64,000 nt of DNA, taken from NCBI GenBank assembly GCA_936440205.1, contig OW387146.1, positions 21,204,458 through 21,268,457 on the forward strand, read 5' to 3'. The stretch comes from Lepidonotus clava (lineage: Eukaryota > Annelida > Polychaeta > Phyllodocida > Polynoidae). A program made the position numbers and the translations under genes. Shown piece by piece: positions 1-10,090 of the stretch; position 1 is the stretch's first letter, and each line of letters begins with the position of its first letter. Below the pieces are notes generated by a model. It saw only the letters and a list, made by a program, of their open reading frames with translations. It was not told the DNA's origin and did no database searches.

Positions 1-80
1 ACTTCTTGTTTAACACTTTCGGGTTTTCGGGTTTAACACTTTCGGGTTTTCGGGTTTAACACTTTCGCGTTTTTGCTACC
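1..80. repeat. short tandem repeat at window edge
   Basis: About three copies of a roughly 24-base unit built on 'ggtttaacactttcgggttt' run from the left edge. No coding sense is seen. The repeat separates the window edge from the left end of segmental duplication copy A. Confidence 0.6.
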
Positions 81-367
81 TTAAATACACTATTCTATTT
101 ATTTTCGGTGCCGACGCTGATGTGCTGATGAATTCACATTCATCACAATAAGTATGAAGTTATAGAAGTAGATATATATAGCATTGCTCAATGTATAACT
201 ACTGATGTGGTTCACACTGATTCGCTTTACACTGCAGTGAAGTCTGAAAGGGGTATCAATATCCTACCACTTTAGAAACTAGCCTCATAATAGCTTACAC
301 AATGCATATTCTGAGCCTATCCTTTAAAAGGTATTATGAAAGGGGTATAATTCAAGCTGCAGCTCAC

Positions 368-3300
368 CTGTTGGTTGGTAGAATCTTTCATTTGTGTTGA
401 GTAGTCATTAACTTGTTGGTCACAAGTACCAGAGATGGCCTGTAGCTGTTTACCAGAATGTCCAGGGTCTAGATGGTGATAGAGCAGCTGGTTGTTAGGG
501 AAAGGCCTTGTCACAGATCGGGAGTATTATACTTGGGATGCATTTGTGAGGTATATAACTCAAGTTTTAAAGTTTGAACCAATTGTGACACCTCCCAATC
601 AGGTATTTAGCATGTAAAATATTTATCTTGAAGTTCCTTGAAAAGCCTACTTTCAGAATTTAAACTCATTTTAACTAAAAATGTACTATCAACAGAATCA
701 GATCCAGAATTTTCAGAGGGGGGGGGGCACTCTAATGTAGAAGGTTGAGGCGCACCCTTCGGAGGCTAGAATTTTACATTAAAAAAATCTAAATTGGTCA
801 AAAATTAGGGGAGGCATGTGCCTCAGGCGCCCCCTCTAAATCCATCCATGATCAATAAATAATAAATGGGAATTGTCTATAGCTATCATCGAGTAGGTAC
901 TGATAGTGGGTTTGAAAAGTTTGTAAATAATGTATGGAAAAAGGTAAATTTCTAATTGTATTATTTTAAGAAAGTTAGAAGATATGTGCAGTTTCAAGGT
1001 TTTATCTGTTACGAACATCTGGCTCAGGGTAACCCCCTGGTCTGACAGAATAAAATACAGACAAACCATTCAACTATTGTTTGACTATGTAAGCTTTGCT
1101 ATTAGACAGTGCTAATAAGTATGAACTAGGAAAATCAGATATACTACATGAGAGGGCTGTATGTGAGAAGGAACATGTTATTATTGCTGATCATATACCG
1201 ATTATTACCAGATGAAAATAACACCTACTGGTTAGAGGAGGTAAATAAAAGTAGGACTGTGCACACACAAAACAGTGATAAGATCAAATTCAAGCACAAT
1301 TTTACTTCACTATCAAGAATAAAGCAAAGTTGTTGTTATAGGGAAGAGTTCCCAATTTGTGTACGTTTATACACTTTCTGAAAGAATGATCTAAACTTAC
1401 CTCTCTGTTTTTTATTCTTCCACCGGTAACATACAAAAATAGTCACTAATAAAAGCACCAATAGGATGACTATGATTGCAATAGTTGAGTATAACCATGT
1501 CTTGTTAATTACGTAGATTGGCCTTGACGGGTCATATGTAGAGATGGTAGGAGATGTAGCAGTTCCATTGATATCTAAATCATTTTCGGATGATATCAAA
1601 TTAAAATTATACCTTTCTATTCTTTAGTTTCATCTTTTAAAAAGATGATATACCCTTAGGTTGAGGAAAGTTTGTAAAATGGTAACCATGCAAAATTGTG
1701 TTGCAACCAAAAAGTGATGCTGCAGACATGTTGTAGCTGGTGATATTGTTAGCTACCTCTATACTTCAGTGTATTTCTTACCTGCTCTGAACTGAAATAT
1801 ATAATATCTACCTATTCTTTAATTCTATCTTTTACAAAGATGATCCCTTGGAGATGTGATTGCCAACTCTTCCACATGCTCATGGCATAAACATTTTGCT
1901 TGAATAGTAAATTCTCTCTAAACTTGACTTAATCTTACAGGTTGACAAGATATTTAATTTAATAGAAACTTTCCTCTTTATGAATTACTAATGACAATTC
2001 AAGTTGTTTATGCTTATCTTATATCTGTTGCGTTTTATAAACATACCACTGTAGTTATTAGTTGTGTGAGAAAAATACGAGACTGCGTTGCTGATGGTTG
2101 GTGGGGTTGTTGATTCAGTGTGTTTGGCAGCTGGAAGAATAAAATATGATTTATGCTAAAGAAAGAGGTTTGAAACCTGCAGTCTTCCTGAAAGTATACC
2201 TATTATGATGGGAGCTAACAGTTATAATGTCAATAAGACTTCTTCATAAAAGCAGATATTAAAAATAACACACTGAACTCTGTGATATTATAAATCACTT
2301 AGGCCATTTTGAGCTATTAAAAAGTTTGGGGTGAAAGGGATTGGTGTTAAGGGAGTTTAGATGTTCCGGTTACTTCTGCACTGGTCATATATGTGCTCAT
2401 GAGTTTTAGTTTAGTAAGTAACTGTGAACAAATTCTTCATCAGCAATTCTAGTCACTCCAATAAAACCTGTGCATTGCTCGGGCCTCTAGCTTAGCAATA
2501 AATACCTCAAGTCAATAAAGTTGTTATGAAAGGGCTTTTTTACTAGTTAATCAATATCAGTGGGATGCAACAGTCTAACAATATATCCCTACTTGTACCC
2601 TTAAGAGCCATTCCATAATGAAGCTAATCTCATGCCTAGCCTTTCTAATCCATACTAAATCTCATTTAGGTGTAAAGCATTCATAATTATGGAGATTAGT
2701 GTGTGTCTCCACACTTTGTCTAATGTCAGTCAGAAGAAACAATCGATCAAAATGAAAATCACTGAAGCAGCATGTTCGATATACATAATCCATTTTTGTA
2801 AACCAACAGTATCAGTCTGTGCTAAAAATGTCAAAAATCAATTTAGCATGAACAGTATACTATTCAGCTTTGGTTGTTTGCAAGATTTTATCTTTAAGAT
2901 ATATTCTATAAAAAAATTATAGTACATTAATTTCCCCCCCAATCGTTTTACCCTTTCCTCTTTAGCTGATTTCTAGAGGAATATCCAAATTTAATATGTC
3001 ATGTGTGAAGTCGTTTTAAAAATAAAATCATTTAATTTCATGAAAGGGAATCCCCTTGTATAAAAATGAATACACATTACAAGGACATGGAGCTATGAAA
3101 AAAACAACTAGAGAGGAATGTATATCAATTTTTGACCCTGGAATTCCTTTTATTTTTAGAATAGAATTCCCTAGTTAATGATATCATATGGGGAAAGCCT
3201 ATGCTTGATTGCTCAGAAATCAAATTTGATGTCATTTTGAAATCAAAGTATAAATGATTTTTTTTTCTCCTGAAAAAAAGAGGAAATTCTTACTTGTAAT

Positions 3301-6300
3301 CTTTTTTTCACCAGTACCTCCGCGTAGGGCTCTGGGACCTGAACAAAAACATATCAAATTATCACAGCTTACTTATTTTGTCATCTTTGATACAACACCT
3401 ATAAAATGACCTTCCTTTATTCTGGCTCCCTTATCGGTCTAAAGCCCTTCACTGGTTGCCCATATAATTATATAAACTGCCTGCTGGATTTACTGCTAGC
3501 TGACTGATCATGAGATGGATTAATTAGAGAGAATTTAGGACTAACAACAAATGAGTCGATTAGAATGGACATGAATAAATATAGGAAATATTTATTTAAT
3601 CCTCCTATTCCATCAAACCTAAGTTTAAGATTTCGCGACGAGAACAGCTTGGTGGTGAGTGAGCAACTGAAGTGTGAACATTTGAGTCATGGTATTTATA
3701 GTCACATGTCAACAAATCCATGGTTTTGTGGTTACAGAATGGTTATGTCACTCGCGCTTTGCAGAAATAACAACTTTAAATTCTAAACAACTAAAATATT
3801 ACATTTTGAGGAATCAGCATAGGGTTTCAAGGTTATCCACATTTACTCTATATGATCAAGTTAAGAAATTATTGTAGGGACTCAATATTGGTTCCTATGG
3901 GCAGATATCATTATTATTATTTTTTATTACTCATAACGAATTGAAATCTTGAAGAAATTAGATATAAGACGCACTTGTATTAGCTCCATAAGATTCTTAA
4001 TAACATTTACTCATGTACAGTTTGTAGGTTTCATGAAAATTAAAAGAGGTACATGCAAAAAATGTCAAAAAAGTGCAGTATCTAAAGCTAGTGATCCACG
4101 TTACGACAAAATGCCAAGCGACACTTTCCTTTGGATGTAACCGACGGCAGGACTGATTTATTTTTGTCGGTTCATAATCGTTTAGGTAATTAAACCTAAT
4201 GGTCCTAAAATTGCTTCAGAATCGCTCCAGAATCGCTCCCCTACCCATGATCCACAGGGAAGTCTAAAACCGATTATTTCTTTGCTTTTTATACAAGAAA
4301 TGACAGTGAATCTATGAGAAAACTATTGTATGGTCTAATAATCAAAATTCAGCAAAATATTCTGTATCAAATGCATTAGTAACATTAATGCAACAAGAAA
4401 TTTTTAATATTTAGTATCTGCAAACAGAAATAGATTAAAACCATAAATATTCATCGGAGAGCTTAAAAAAAGTAATGAATTAACATGCATGAAATTCCCT
4501 ATGTTATTTTAACATTTGTGATCAAATCTACCCTAAAATGAATGAAATAACACTTCAAATATAGGTAAATAATAAAATCGGTCCAGAATCGGTCCAGTAT
4601 CGGTCCAAAAATATTAAACAGGTTTAATAATTTTGTCGGACCATCGTCGGTTGGAAATCGGCTGGAAATCGGCTGGAATAATTTAGTCTCACTTGTGTCG
4701 GTTGGAAATTGGCTGGAAAATATCGGTTGACATGATCCACGTTGCGATATTTTCCAAAGTGAACCAATTTCCAGCCGATTTTGGATCGGTTTGAAATCGG
4801 TTCAATTTTGTCGCAACGTGGATCACTGCCTTAAAGAGAGGGGCCAGTGAAATTTTGATATAGATAAATTCTCATATCATGCCGCAGGTATAGTGCCCAA
4901 GTATAAGTATGTGAATTATGATAACTATGAAGTGTTCCCTTATATAGAAAACCCTGTCACTAAGTCAGACCACATATCAAATCCCCTGTCCACCTGGCAC
5001 AGGACGTCTGTCTGTGACATCACACCAAAAAACCGTTATATTCAAATTTCGAAATTATAAATTCCATAATAAAACATATTTTTGATTTGTTCTTTCATAA
5101 ATCACTTTATTTGGTAATTTTAAATACTTATAGTCTCATAAAGACAGTTAAATATATTTAATATAGTTTTTTTTTCAGTTTTATTATTTTTCACCTGTTC
5201 TGCTTGTGACGTCACAAACAGATAATTGCTATGTGCAGGCATTGTCAGATGCAGGCAGAGAAGCTAAGTTTGATACACAAAAATGTGCATAAAATAAAAA
5301 CTATTAGAGATAAAAGTATAACATTTGGTATGGTTATTCCCTGAATGGTACAGGTCACGGCAGTACACGGATTTTTGGTCACTGGCCCCTCCCTTAAGGT
5401 GTGTGTACAGCGAAGCACACAATGCATCCACCTCTCACTCACCCCCCACTGCAGCTGGACATTCTTTGTGCCAGCCCGGGGTTTGATTCCCACTGGTCTA
5501 GGGGAGAGCAGAGCAAATTGAAAATTATCTTATAAATAAAATTGCCAAAGTTCATTTAAAATTGCATCACTAGAAAACTCTGTTTTACTTGACACAAATA
5601 AAGACAAGAAAATAGAAAAGGAAATTCTAGTTTACATACATTATTATCCATGTATCAAAACAAAATATGTTCATGAAAATTGATAGGCTATTACTTGCGA
5701 CATGAAAAAGCTGCTGCTTTAGATGATTAAGTAGTATATTTTCATATTGGAACACTCCTTTTACTGTACATAAACCATCTTTAAGGGTTATCCCAGAAAT
5801 GCCCATTATCCTGGTTACAAGGGTAAAAACATGTAAATTCATCAAATCAATGCCTGTTATACCTTTTCATATAACTAAATATCCAGTATGATTCCGAAAC
5901 AAGAAGGGAGCATGCACATGTTTGTATTAGATACATTATGTTCTCTTTCATCTGAAAGTCTATTTTTCCATAATTCACAAGTTTATTAAACATTTAAAAC
6001 CAATCAACAATATGTGGGTCTGAATATGAAGAATATGCGCATATCAAACATAACAATATTTCATGAAGATAAATAGTTAACATTTCTTTCTTTAGAAGCT
6101 TTTTATGAGGCAGATATTTTTAAAGAGTGACCCTCAAAGCAACATTAGATGATGATGATGATTGTTGAAGCTTAAGGTCCACTCAGCAGTATTTTAGCTA
6201 CATCAGAACCAACTTTACATATACTCAATAAGATCCAGGAATTCCTAGAGGGGGGCCCAAAAACATGAATGTACGGGGTAGGGCGCCCCCACAAACATAT

Positions 6301-6580
6301 GATTTAACAGGGCGGGGGGAGGGCGGGGGGGCAAGGCCCGTCCGGCCCCCCTGGATCCGCCCCTGAACCACTAGACGACCCCCACTACCCCAGAAATATT
6401 AGAAAAACTAATATCACCAGCTTATACTCTTGACATATTCTACATTATATAAAAGTTTAAAGTAGTAATCCGCGTAAAAACAAAAGTAGAATATAACTTA
6501 CATGCTGTTGAATAATGGGTCAACAAGATTAAGTACAGAATGACAACCTGTTGTACTCCCATCCTCATAGGCTCTCTCAT
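368..6580 (-). CDS. receptor gene A: single-pass ITIM-type membrane protein, 3' end outside window
   Basis: Exons seen on the minus strand: signal peptide 6502-6580 (starts MREPMRMG, hydrophobic core, phase-1 donor GTAAGT); short basic exon 3294-3338; Ser/Thr-rich stalk 2047-2130; membrane exon 1401-1574 with about 25 hydrophobic residues followed by CYRWKNKK; first tail exon about 368-505. The introns between the first four exons are all phase 1, so these exons join in frame. The tail exon contains LLYHHL, which fits the ITIM pattern (S/I/V/L)xYxx(I/V/L). By comparison with gene B, a last exon should lie left of position 1. The acceptor of the tail exon, and its join to the membrane exon, are unresolved. 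No Ig-like exon was found between the signal and the stalk. Function is inferred: a cell-surface receptor able to recruit SH2 proteins. Confidence 0.65.
3550..3808. mobile_element. fossil solo terminal repeat of a DIRS/Ngaro-type element
   Basis: This stretch is related to the terminal repeats of the Ngaro-type element at 22897-27786. It shares 'aaatatttatt' then 'aatcctcctatt', then 'ggtggtg..gagcaact', then 'gaaataacaa', and ends in 'aaaatattacattt'. No internal coding remains, so it is a broken relic. It is also present in duplication copy B (43362-44298), so it predates the duplication and is clearly older than the near-identical repeats of the intact-looking element. Confidence 0.7.
4089..4828. 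mobile_element. hAT-like MITE with internal short repeats
   Basis: The ends are inverted repeats: the left begins TAGTGATCCACGTT and the right, reverse-complemented, begins CAGTGATCCACGTT. Both then read CGACAAAAT after one base. The interior carries runs of related 10-12-base units ('aatcggtccag', 'gaaatcggctg') in both orientations. There is no open frame. The CAGTGATCC-type terminus is typical of hAT elements. The element is absent from copy B, where 'tatctaagg' runs straight on near 44570. The target-site duplication is unclear because the TTAA MITE sits directly at its right edge. Confidence 0.7.
4835..5393. mobile_element. TTAA-flanked MITE, copy 1
   Basis: The element is bounded by TTAA at 4831-4834 and 5394-5397. 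Its ends are inverted repeats, AGAGAGGGGCCAGTG on the left and GGGAGGGGCCAGTG on the right strand, and it is 559 bases long. It has the same ends and similar interior as 12498-13060. It contains two 'gtgacatcac/gtgacgtcac'-like stretches flanking AT-rich sequence. TTAA targeting is known for piggyBac and Kolobok superfamilies; which of them applies cannot be told. Absent from copy B. Confidence 0.8.
6145..6385 (-). mobile_element. tRNA-derived SINE, interrupted
   Basis: This is the same family as 45705-45917 and 50490-50708. On the minus strand it ends in a (ATC)n-like tail (plus strand 'gatgatgatgatt') and shares 'gtccactcagcagtatttt'. Its tRNA-like head ('ccactagacgaccc' on the plus strand) remains at 6367. 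Its middle is replaced by a GC-rich short element at 6230-6364. Confidence 0.6.
6230..6364. mobile_element. short GC-rich element with GGATCC-containing inverted ends
   Basis: It runs from 'AGATCCAGGAATTCC' to 'CCTGGATCCGCCCCT' with G- or C-homopolymer tracts inside. The same layout recurs at 30122-30242, and a related older copy sits near 700-835. The family is non-coding. It is absent from the matching SINE in duplication copy B. Confidence 0.6.
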
Positions 6581-7136
6581 TTCAACAACAAAACCAGGCT
6601 TAATCAGACCATGTATTACTTATGTATCTCTGTGCAGTGTCACACTTCCTTGTGGCATCACTAATAAGGCTGTTTAGAGAAAACTTGATATGGGATGTTT
6701 TATTAAAAAGAAGTGTTTGTCAGTTATGAAAGTGTGAGTGGCAAAGGGATGATAACAGCTTCACAATGAATGAGGATGATCTCTGATATCTATCCTCTCA
6801 ATTAGAGCTTGCAGTTTCTGTTTCTATATTACTACTTTCTCTTTGGATGTTGTATAATAATTATATTAACATAATAGAGCCAACCTGGGTGGGGGTATGA
6901 AATTGGTTATCAACTCAAGGTGTGTCAGGGACATCAGCCTGAGGGCAGGGGATGCAGGGCCTCCTGATTGCTTATATCCCTCACACACTATGGCCCCCTA
7001 ACACCAGTTGGTGATATATTTACCATACCTGGGCAATATTTTTAAGTGAAACTATTTAGTTTAGTCTAGCTGCATAAGCAGGCTTATTTTGTACTGCTGG
7101 AACTAACTACTGTAATGTATAACCTTTCAGGAGTAT

Positions 7137-8058
7137 TGTAGCGCTCCCTGGGTCAGGTTAGGCCCAGGGAGTCAATTTAAACCAGGTTGATCACTAGGAT
7201 TGGAAGTGTGACAAATGACCAAACAACAGTAACTTAAGTTGAACAAAGTTTATTAAAACAATCTCTCTAGATATTTACAAAGTAAAGTACAAAGCCAGAA
7301 TGTACAAACAGTAACACAAAGTTACAAATAAGGTTTCCAAAAATAAGTTACACAAATAAAGGTTCCACAAATACCCTTTTCACAAAAAGGTAAACAAAGT
7401 CTGTACTTAGAAAAATACAAAATATAAACAAAATCTGTAATTTGGAAAACAGGCCCAAATAAGCAAAGTCTTAATCTAGAACAGGCCAAACTAAGCAAGT
7501 CTGAAACTTTAGGGGAAAACTGTTAAGTCAAAATATACTTGTGGGGCAAAACCATTAAATAAAAGTTAATAAAACAACCTAGTCTAACAGACATAGGCAA
7601 AACAACCACCACAAAGTATAACAAAAACCAGCCTAAAACTAGGCTATGCCAGTAACAGTCCCCTAGAGCCAAACAGGCCTTCTAAGTCTCACAAGTCAGG
7701 GTTACCTACCAAGGTCTGAACCCTACAGCAACAAAACACAGAGTGAGCAGAGCCCCAGGAGAGCCCCCCTTATCTAGCCTGGGCACTGAAAGCACAGACC
7801 TCAGAGAGAGCACCCTACTCCAGACTCTCCAGTGCCCCAAACCCACTCCCCTGGAGCTCCCCTGGAGTAAACAATGCTGTGCCCTGATTGGTCAGTCAAG
7901 GAGGGAGAGCAGGCCTCCCATTGGTCAGAAAGGGAGCACTGTGATTGGCTTGTTCAGACCGTCCGTCCGGTCCCCGGGGCACGGGGTGTTTTCGGCCGCC
8001 GGGCCGCGGTGCAGCAAGCCCCGGCAGCCGTCGATCGGCCCGGCCCGGGCGCGCCACA
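7137..8058 (-). mobile_element. fossil solo LTR (LTR retrotransposon, Gypsy-like by its target duplication)
   Basis: This 922-base element starts TGTAGCGCTCC and ends GCGCGCCACA, with a 4-base target duplication GTAT on both sides. It is an inverted relative of 29205-30042, so it reads on the minus strand, with an AATAAA signal near its 3' end on that strand. The upstream half, around 7950-8058, is very GC-rich. No internal coding region is attached, so it is a broken remnant left by LTR-LTR recombination. It is absent at the matching site of duplication copy B, so it inserted after that duplication. Confidence 0.8.
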
Positions 8059-8649
8059 GTATAACACTTCAGTCATCACCCTCATGTATACCATTTGCCA
8101 ATAAAAAGAATTGTTTATTGCATCTTCATGTTCGTACATGCTTTCCCAGGTGCAGTTTATATATATATATATCTATAATTTATACAGAAGTGATACAGAT
8201 GAGTTATGGGGTATGAAATTCAGTAAGAATCTAACAATAACAGTTGTGTCGTGATGATAAATATAATAATTGATTGATGTTCCAGCACTTCAGCTTCAGA
8301 TTAAATATCGATCTGATTTTCAAATATTTCTTAAATCTAACCTGATGAAAACATCCAGTAAATAGGCACTGTTTATAGAGATATACATTATCTACGAAGG
8401 GGATAGAAGATGGTGCTGCCCCCTGCTGTGTATTACATGAACATTACTTCTGACATATTCCTCTGCTTGACAAACTCTTTCCCTTTTTTTATCTTATATC
8501 TATCAGTTATCTATCTATCTATCTTAATAAATTTTAGTATCAGAGGATGTATGCTTTTATAACCGAATTTTTTAAAACTAACTAACATTTTAAAAGCAAT
8601 CAAATACAAATCAATATATGTTCAATTGGTCATACATCTTACTCAGTGC

Positions 8650-8945
8650 CCCATCGCATAACGGGTCTCGCTGTTGCGAACATTGGCACATTTAAAAAAG
8701 ACCTCTCCCTGTTTAAAATGGAGTGTTTTTGATGTGCCGGGGGGACATTTTGGGGTGTGAATTTAATTTTTTTTCCCAGCAAATGATAGCTGTGTCCTTC
8801 CGCTTATGATATATACAGGAGGTGAGTGGCGGAAATGTCTTTATATGTTAATTAAATGTCTTCAAAATGTGTCCACAACAGCGAGAGAAAAAATAAACCA
8901 TTTTTAATTGGTCGCTGTTGTGAGCATTTGGTTATGCGACGCGGC
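8650..8945. mobile_element. palindromic MITE-like element
   Basis: The left side reads CATCGCATAACG then CGCTGTTGCGAACATT. The right side, reverse-complemented, reads GTCGCATAACC then AATGCTCACAACAGCGAC, an imperfect long inverted repeat. The centre is AT-rich with no open frame. The superfamily is not identifiable. Confidence 0.55.
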
Positions 8946-9164
8946 GACGAGGATGAGGTTTCCGAATGTGAAAATGTCTAATCCTTGAGGCTAATCAGGA
9001 AACTATGATAACATTGCTATTTTTTTTTTTTTAGCAAATTCTTAAATATAAGATAATTATGAATATTTCTTATTTCATATGATAGTTGATTCCATAGGAC
9101 AGCTGCAAAAAATCAGTGGTTCTATTATACTTTTCTATATTTGTAGAAAACTAAGGGCGGAATA

Positions 9165-9290
9165 TTACATCAAACAAAACTCCAGGGTAGTTGGACAGTT
9201 AAACTTTATTGGTAGATAATCAGGTAGTAATCAACATGTTTTGAAGTAAAGTTCTTCATCAGGACTTCCATGATTTGTTTTTCTATAACG
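9165..9290 (-). mobile_element. 3' tail of a retroelement (Penelope-like or LINE)
   Basis: On the minus strand the stretch reads CCTGATGAAG, then GAACTTTACTTC, then CAACATG, and ends in an AATAAAGTTTAACTG tail. The 'CTGATGAAG ... AATAAA' layout is common at 3' ends of Penelope-like elements. No coding part is recognised next to it. Confidence 0.35.
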
Positions 9291-9751
9291 AATGTCTTGG
9301 TTAACACAGATCAGGTTTTCACATTCCGATGTTCATTTTATTCATCATTGGTTTGTTTTTTATACATGAAATTGCATACATGACATTTTCTTCTTTTTTT
9401 CTATTAAAGCAATATTGTGTAAGCTTAAAGTTAGTTTATCATCTAAGTTTCTAACATTCCTTGTACACACTTTATGGGGATACATGTGGTTATGCAGTTA
9501 TATCTCGAAGTCTGTACACATGATATAACATACTTTTATGTTTCCAGGCTTTCAGCCTTAAGACACAAGCACAGTACATCATGCATAGGTCAATTCTATA
9601 TATTTCTATGAATTGCTCCAAGTTAAAGCTACGCATATAATATAACTTGCTCGATTATAGGTACTTAAGTATGTGGACTTGAACTGGCAGAAAGAGATAT
9701 ACATACATTTTTTTGGGGAGACAGTTTATTTATAATAGATTCAATGTGTGA

Positions 9752-10090
9752 CTAAAAGGCCATTGTTTGGTCCAAAACAAATTCTAAATATTTATAAGTG
9801 GGTACCTGACATAGTTTTGTTCCCAATAAAACTATATCTAAGTATTTATATTTTTTTAAGTTTTGTATTGTTCCAAAACACATATACTTGATTTTATTGG
9901 TACATATTGATAATACATTTCCAATACAACATTTCAAAATGAATTTTGGTTTCTATACTATGTACGTTGTTTCAATTATTAAATGAAACTGTATCATCAG
10001 TATACAATTGAATATTGTTCTTTCTGATTGTATTTACGATATCATTGATTAAATTATGATAGCCCTAGTGGCCCAAGTACAGATCCAATA
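9752..10090 (-). mobile_element. decayed LINE reverse transcriptase fragment (CR1/Jockey type)
   Basis: Minus-strand translation in pieces gives GSVLGPLG (10060-10085), YTDDTVSF (about 10000), then NKIKYMCFG and YKYLEFVLD (9750-9900). These match, in order, the 'PQGSVLGPL', 'YADDT', 'NxxKTKxMxFG' and 'YKYLGVxLD' blocks of non-LTR reverse transcriptases. The frame is broken several times, so it is an old dead copy. Confidence 0.7.

Larger units (their letters stand above)
150..8450. repeat. segmental duplication, copy A
   Basis: This stretch matches about 37187-47020 in the same orientation, with high identity over most of its length. The shared sequence includes receptor exons, introns, an old DIRS-type terminal repeat and a tRNA-type SINE. 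The right limit is set by the shared 'ccccctgctgtgta'-like stretch near 8420 and 47000. Copy A carries a solo LTR (7137-8058), a hAT-like MITE (4089-4828), a TTAA MITE (4835-5393) and a small GC-rich element (6230-6364) that copy B lacks. The two copies are not adjacent: the SAM receptor gene lies between them. Confidence 0.85.

Noticed and set aside
842-1069. Possible small exon 'DQGVTLSQMF' linking the membrane and tail exons of gene A
   Set aside because: The acceptor is good in both copies, but the donor is not conserved in copy B, so the junction stays unresolved.
5245-5493. Minus-strand frame with a hydrophobic stretch
   Set aside because: It spans the end of the TTAA MITE and the tRNA-like repeat beside it, so it is not a host exon.
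5398-5510. Possible tRNA gene (B-box-like 'ggtttgattcccactgg')
   Set aside because: No cloverleaf or acceptor stem can be drawn. The same sequence in copy B (44580-44700) is equally degenerate. It is at most a SINE head.
7743-8216. 157-codon open frame on the plus strand
   Set aside because: It lies almost wholly inside the solo LTR, on the strand opposite to its reading direction. The long frame follows from the GC-rich block.
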